Below, one piece after another: positions 7,780 to 10,957 of a DNA stretch of 10,957 bases. This DNA comes from Comamonadaceae bacterium (GTDB lineage: Bacteria; Pseudomonadota; Gammaproteobacteria; Burkholderiales; Burkholderiaceae_C). The number at the start of each line of letters is the position of its first letter. Position 1 is the stretch's first letter. Where the stretch lies: contig JAIXYA010000250.1 of assembly GCA_027490485.1 (NCBI GenBank), positions 1-10,957 of the forward strand, written 5' to 3'. A program made the translations under genes and the position numbers. Under the pieces are notes generated by a model that saw only the letters and a list, made by a program, of their open reading frames with translations, did not search any database and had not been told where the DNA came from.

Positions 7780-7806
7780 GCAAGGTCTTTGTCGATGCCC
7801 CTAGGC
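7774..7806. repeat. Inverted repeat at the end of aspS
   Basis: GCCTAGG (7774-7780) and CCTAGGC (7800-7806) are perfect inverted arms with a 19-base loop. The first arm contains the aspS stop TAG (7777-7779). The loop-side GGCA/TGCC can extend the stem past a small bulge. No T-run follows on the plus strand, so it is not a convincing intrinsic terminator; it may stabilise the aspS 3' end or separate it from folE. Confidence 0.5.
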
Positions 7807-7825
7807 TCCATTGGTCATCTGCTGT

Positions 7826-7831
7826 TAGTAT
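7826..7831 (+). promoter_or_regulatory. folE: Candidate -10 box for the folE-BLUF run
   Basis: TAGTAT (5 of 6 to TATAAT) lies 37 bases before the preferred folE start at 7863, with a poor -35 (TAGGCT, 7802-7807, 18-base spacing). Transcription would begin near 7838, which argues for ATG 7863 over ATG 7839. It is a weak motif match only. Confidence 0.3.
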
Positions 7832-7862
7832 CTTTGACATGTTGAAAAAGACAGAGACAAAA

Positions 7863-8564
7863 ATGACTTCTGAGGCACTTGACGCAGGCGTTCCTGTGTC
7901 CATCAAAATCCGCGAAAGATTGCAAGCTTCGCGCAAGCGTTTTCACGCCAACGACAATATTGCCGACTTCATTGAGCCTGGCGAACTTGACAAACTGCTC
8001 GACGAAGTGGCCGACAAAATGAAAGGCGTTCTGAGCAGCCTCGTCATCGACACCGAGCATGACCACAACACCGCAGACACCGCTAGGCGTGTCGCCAAAA
8101 TGTATGTGCAAGAAGTTTTTCGCGGCCGCTTCGTTAGCCCTCCTGTCATCACCGAGTTTCCTAATGCAGAGCATTTGAATGAACTGATGATCGTGGGGCC
8201 CATCACGGTTCGCAGTGCATGCAGCCACCATTTTTGCCCCGTCATTGGAAAAATTTGGATTGGCGTTTTGCCCAATGAACACACCAATGTGATTGGATTG
8301 TCCAAATACGCTCGGCTGGCTGAATGGGTCATGGGGCGCCCCCAGATCCAAGAAGAGGCGGTGGTGCAGTTGGCCGACCTGATTCAAGTCAAAACCCAGC
8401 CCGATGGCTTGGCCATTGTCATGGAAGCTTCTCACTACTGCATGGCGTGGCGCGGCGTCAAAGACATGGACAGCCGCATGATCAATTCGGTCATGCGTGG
8501 TGCATTTTTGAAAGACCCAAATTTGCGCCGCGAATTTCTTTCACTGATTCCTAAAAAGGACTGA
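7863..8564 (+). CDS. folE: GTP cyclohydrolase I (FolE), variant CSHH zinc motif
   Basis: 233 residues from ATG 7863. GTP cyclohydrolase I converts GTP to 7,8-dihydroneopterin triphosphate, the first step to folates and pterins and a precursor for 7-deazaguanines. Zinc ligands are C120, H123 and C193; other active-site residues match E. coli FolE: H122 (H112), K148 (K136), E164 (E152, guanine recognition in QIQE), H191 (H179) and R197 (R185). The motif is CSHH, with S121 where nearly all family members have Glu, and an extra Cys (C125) follows. N-terminal residues 1-35 are variable. An upstream in-frame ATG at 7839 would add 8 residues but has no Shine-Dalgarno and sits almost at the predicted transcription start; 7863 follows a weak AGAGA. 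The BLUF gene starts 4 bases after the stop. This could be a second FolE with a special role rather than the main folate enzyme. Confidence 0.95.
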   Translation: MTSEALDAGVPVSIKIRERLQASRKRFHANDNIADFIEPGELDKLLDEVADKMKGVLSSLVIDTEHDHNTADTARRVAKMYVQEVFRGRFVSPPVITEFPNAEHLNELMIVGPITVRSACSHHFCPVIGKIWIGVLPNEHTNVIGLSKYARLAEWVMGRPQIQEEAVVQLADLIQVKTQPDGLAIVMEASHYCMAWRGVKDMDSRMINSVMRGAFLKDPNLRREFLSLIPKKD

Positions 8565-8568
8565 TGGC

Positions 8569-8994
8569 ATGTTGGTGCGTTTGCTTTATGTCAGCCGAGC
8601 GTTAGACCCCGATGCTTCTGCGGCCACAGACTCCATCTTGGCCGTTGCCCGTGAGCACAATATGGCCAATGGCATCACCGGCATTCTTTGCTACGGCGGC
8701 GGTATTTATTTGCAAGCCATTGAAGGCGGCCGCAACCAAGTCAACAACTTGTACGGACAAATCGTGAGCGACAAGCGCCATACCGATGTGGTGCTGCTCA
8801 ATTACGAAGAAATTTCCGAACGCCGTTTTGGCGGTTGGACCATGGGGCAGGTGAATTTGTCCAAACTCAATACCTCGGTGGTGTTGAAGTATTCTGAACT
8901 TCCCGTACTCAACCCTTATGCAGTCTCGGGCCACGTCTCTTTGGCCTTGGTGGAAGAGTTGATGGCCACTGCTGCTATTTTGGGCCGCGCCTGA
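8569..8994 (+). CDS. Stand-alone BLUF-domain blue-light receptor (FAD-binding)
   Basis: 141 residues. BLUF proteins sense blue light by hydrogen-bond switching around bound FAD. The domain fills residues 1 to about 93 with all key photochemical residues: Y7 (LLYVSRA), N31 (AREHNMANGITG), Q49 (YLQAIEGG), W90 and M92 (FGGWTMG). Conserved LYGQIVSDKRH (61-71) follows the family. The remaining 48 residues form a short helical tail; there is no EAL, GGDEF, cyclase or DNA-binding output domain, so signalling must go through a partner protein, as in PixD-type short BLUF proteins. The start ATG follows AAGGA (8556-8560) with an 8-base spacer inside the end of folE, and the gap to folE is 4 bases, so the two are very likely co-expressed. 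The DUF429 gene starts 10 bases downstream. Confidence 0.96.
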   Translation: MLVRLLYVSRALDPDASAATDSILAVAREHNMANGITGILCYGGGIYLQAIEGGRNQVNNLYGQIVSDKRHTDVVLLNYEEISERRFGGWTMGQVNLSKLNTSVVLKYSELPVLNPYAVSGHVSLALVEELMATAAILGRA

Positions 8995-9004
8995 GTTTTT
9001 CGCT

Positions 9005-9820
9005 ATGACACGTCTGCTGGGTTGTGACTTCAGCAGTTCGCCCTCAACGCGCAAATCCATCGCGCTTGCTTGGGGAGCGTGGCGAGATAAACGCTTGGTT
9101 CTCGAGGGTTTGCAAGCTTGCACAAGCCTTGTGGCGTTCAAACAAGCTTTGCACACGCCAGGTCCTTGGGTGGGCGGTTTTGATTTGCCATTTGGTTTAC
9201 CCCGCGAGTTGGTTACCACGCTGAAGTGGCCCCTCGGTTGGAAAGCCTGCATCGACCATTTCGCCTCGCTCAGCCGCGAAGAGATTCGCGCCACCTTCAA
9301 AGCCTTTTGCGATCACCGTCCTGCAGGTGGCAAATTTGCCCACCGCGCCACCGATATTCCAGCTGGATCTAGCCCCTCCATGAAATGGGTGAACCCACCC
9401 GTGGCTTACATGCTTCATGCCGGTGTGCCTTTGATGCTGCAAGCGGGTTTGGATTTCCCTGGCCTGCATGCAGGCGACACACAACGTGTGGCTTTGGAGG
9501 CCTACCCTGGGTGGTTGGCGCGGCAATTGATGGGGTCGCGCAGTTACAAAAGCGACGACAAGGCCAAACAAACGCCGGAGCGTTTGATTGCCCGCAAGGT
9601 TATTTTGCAGGGCTTGCAGAATGGTCAATTGGGCCTGTCGCTGTATTTGCGACCTGCGCAGCATGACGCCTTGGTGCAAGACGCCAGTGGCGACAAGCTC
9701 GACGCTGTGCTTTGCATGGTGCAGGCGGCCTTGGCGCAGCAACGCCATGTGGCTGGCGATAAGCTGTATGGTTTACCGCCTAAGATGGACGCACTCGAAG
9801 GCTGGATCATCGGCGTATGA
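9005..9820 (+). CDS. DUF429-domain protein (predicted RNase H-fold nuclease)
   Basis: 271 residues. DUF429 proteins are predicted from fold comparison to be RNase H-like nucleases; the substrate is unknown. Acidic residues at the expected strand ends are present: D8 (GCDFSSSP), D60 (GGFDLPFGLP), E165 (VALEAYPGW), and D230/D233 near the C-terminus (GDKLDAVLCMVQAA). The GFDLPFGLP and EAYPGW segments are the strongest family marks. The start at 9005 lies 10 bases after the BLUF stop with no good Shine-Dalgarno, so coupling to BLUF translation is likely. Its stop overlaps the next start as ATGA. No signal peptide or membrane segment is seen, so it should be cytoplasmic. Whether it works with the BLUF or FolE proteins cannot be told from sequence. 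Confidence 0.88.
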   Translation: MTRLLGCDFSSSPSTRKSIALAWGAWRDKRLVLEGLQACTSLVAFKQALHTPGPWVGGFDLPFGLPRELVTTLKWPLGWKACIDHFASLSREEIRATFKAFCDHRPAGGKFAHRATDIPAGSSPSMKWVNPPVAYMLHAGVPLMLQAGLDFPGLHAGDTQRVALEAYPGWLARQLMGSRSYKSDDKAKQTPERLIARKVILQGLQNGQLGLSLYLRPAQHDALVQDASGDKLDAVLCMVQAALAQQRHVAGDKLYGLPPKMDALEGWIIGV

Positions 9821-10395
9821 GCTCAGCGTGGCTTGACGCTATAGAGACACCGCGTTTGTGGTTGCGCTGTCCTCAGCCAGGACAAGGCGATGCCTTGTAC
9901 TCAGCGGTGCAAGAGAGTTTGACTGCTCTTCGCCAATGGCCCGATTCTTTGCCTTGGGCACAAAACCCACAAACACCCGAACGATCAGAGGACTACTGCC
10001 AATCTTGCTTTGGTGCTTTTGTCTTGGGCTTGTCTTGGCCGATGTTGATGCATGACAAAGCCACCGGTACGCTGCTTGGCAGCGTCGGATTTCACCGCAT
10101 TGACACCCAGTTGCTGGAGTTTGAATTGGGTTATTGGTGCAGAACGTCAGCGCATGGACGGGGTTTGATGAGCGAGGCAGTCACCGCCTTGAGCGATGCA
10201 GCCCTGAGGCTTGTCCCCGCTGCGCGCTTGGTTTGCCGCGTAGATGAGCGCAATGCTGCCAGTTGCAGGGTGGTGGAAAAGTCGCACTACCGTTTTGTGC
10301 GTTCGGGTATGGAATCATCACAAGCAGATCGACCTGCTTTGGCGGTGCGTTTTTACGAGCGCTTGTCCGACCCGCACACAGGGCAATCGGCTTGA
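9817..10395 (+). CDS. GNAT-family N-acetyltransferase (RimJ/RimL type)
   Basis: 192 residues, typical for the RimJ/RimL group that acetylates N-termini of ribosomal proteins or small molecules using acetyl-CoA. It opens with the group's usual ETPRLWLR (10-17). The acetyl-CoA pyrophosphate loop is at 104-121 (LGYWCRTSAHGRGLMSEA, with HGRG in the R/QxxGxG/A role), and the later DERNAASCRVVEK (143-155) is the usual N..S..V.EK segment. The substrate cannot be predicted. Its start overlaps the DUF429 stop by 4 bases (ATGA at 9817), so it belongs to the same transcription unit. Its last 43 bases overlap the 3' end of the adenylyltransferase gene on the other strand; the domain is essentially complete before that point. 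Confidence 0.9.
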   Translation: MSSAWLDAIETPRLWLRCPQPGQGDALYSAVQESLTALRQWPDSLPWAQNPQTPERSEDYCQSCFGAFVLGLSWPMLMHDKATGTLLGSVGFHRIDTQLLEFELGYWCRTSAHGRGLMSEAVTALSDAALRLVPAARLVCRVDERNAASCRVVEKSHYRFVRSGMESSQADRPALAVRFYERLSDPHTGQSA

Positions 10396-10957
10396 CGGCG
10401 CAGACGCATTTCGGTCCATGCCAAGCTTCGTCCATCGAGCATTTGCAGTCGCCCCACCAAAGAGCTGCCTAAGTCGCTCAGCAGCTTGAGCGCCTCCGCG
10501 GCTTGCAAGCTGCCGATGACGCCGACCAAAGGGGCCAATACACCCATGGTGGCGCAACTGATTTCTTCGGGCGCTTGGTCAGGCGGGAACACGCAGGCGT
10601 AGCAGGGGGAGTGAGCTTGCCGAGGATCGTAGGTGGTCAGTTGACCATCCAAGCGAATGACCGCGCCACTGACCAAAGGTACACGGTGTTTCACGCTGGC
10701 CTTGTTCAGCATATGACGGGTTTGGAAATTGTCGCTGCAGTCCAGCACCACTTGGGTTGTGGGCAAGAGTTGGTCCAGCAAATCAGGATCAGCTTTCTGT
10801 TGCAGTGCGGTGATGCGGATATCGGGGTTGAGCGCCAACATCGCATGTTGGGCAGAAGTCACTTTGGCTTGACCTATGCGCTCGGTGCTGTGAGCGATCT
10901 GGCGTTGCAAGTTGGTGAGGTCTACCTCGTCATGGTCGACCAAGGTGATGTGCCCCA
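10353..10957 (-). CDS. moeB: MoeB/ThiF/HesA-family ubiquitin-like protein-activating adenylyltransferase, 5' end outside window
   Basis: About 200 C-terminal residues are visible; the frame runs off the right edge, so the nucleotide-binding GxGGxG part is missing. E1-like enzymes of this family adenylate the C-terminal Gly of a sulfur carrier (MoaD for molybdopterin, ThiS for thiazole). Visible marks: the end of the Rossmann core (GHITLVDHDEVDLTNLQRQ) with the ATP-contacting Arg of NLQRQ, the Lys of GQAK, and the Mg-binding Asp in LDCSDN. Zinc-binding CxxC pairs are at CYAC (10593-10604) and CPVC (10374-10385), and a conserved Cys lies in SCATMGVLAP (codon 10554-10556). There is no C-terminal rhodanese domain. 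The visible part cannot separate MoeB from ThiF; MoeB is favoured as the commonest form. The CPVC motif is encoded inside the overlap with the GNAT gene, so the overlap is real. Confidence 0.9.
   Translation of the reverse strand, partial: GHITLVDHDEVDLTNLQRQIAHSTERIGQAKVTSAQHAMLALNPDIRITALQQKADPDLLDQLLPTTQVVLDCSDNFQTRHMLNKASVKHRVPLVSGAVIRLDGQLTTYDPRQAHSPCYACVFPPDQAPEEISCATMGVLAPLVGVIGSLQAAEALKLLSDLGSSLVGRLQMLDGRSLAWTEMRLRRQADCPVCGSDKRS

Noticed and set aside
7839..7862. Upstream in-frame ATG for folE at 7839
   Set aside because: It has no Shine-Dalgarno and coincides with the predicted transcription start; the start at 7863 is better placed, though 7839 is not excluded.
7815..8435. Open frame of 206 codons on the minus strand across folE
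   Set aside because: It is antisense to the clear folE frame with no motifs and no ribosome binding site of note.
8602..9300. Open frame of 232 codons on the minus strand across the BLUF and DUF429 genes
   Set aside because: It crosses two well-supported plus-strand genes and its translation is not domain-like.

Overview
The window reads as chromosomal DNA of a betaproteobacterium, most likely Burkholderiales of the Comamonadaceae type. The evidence is the ubiJ-ubiB junction, the order FmdB / DUF502 / aspS, a Pseudomonas-like AspRS, and even, moderately GC-rich coding sequence. It is densely coding: thirteen genes (two cut by the window edges), no gap above about 175 bases, and no tRNA, rRNA, insertion sequence, CRISPR array or phage gene that I can see.

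Layout. (1) 1-1801, plus strand: the tail of ubiJ overlapping complete ubiB, the end of a ubiquinone biosynthesis cluster. (2) 1804-4770, minus strand: a polyamine ABC transporter operon, in transcription order lipoprotein binding protein (PotF-like), PotH, PotI. The ATPase gene (potG/potA) normally found with these is absent; a perfect 10-bp stem-loop lies in the potF-potH gap. (3) 4771-4944: a divergent intergenic region with candidate promoters for both sides and a terminator-like hairpin in the potF leader. (4) 4945-7779, plus strand: FmdB-type zinc ribbon, DUF502 membrane protein, and aspS, whose product carries the His typical of non-discriminating AspRS. (5) 7863-10395, plus strand: a tight run of GTP cyclohydrolase I (folE, with an unusual CSHH zinc motif), a stand-alone BLUF blue-light receptor, a DUF429 putative nuclease and a GNAT acetyltransferase, with gaps of 4 and 10 bases and then a 4-base overlap. 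(6) 10353-10957, minus strand: a MoeB/ThiF/HesA-type adenylyltransferase cut by the right edge, whose 3' end overlaps the GNAT gene by 43 bases.

Most of the window is housekeeping. The most interesting part is the folE-BLUF-DUF429-GNAT run, where a complete flavin photoreceptor without an output domain is packed against a variant first enzyme of pterin synthesis. The second is the pot operon, with its missing ATPase, lipid-anchored binding protein, altered ligand pocket and two RNA hairpins. No wholly new system is proven by the sequence alone.
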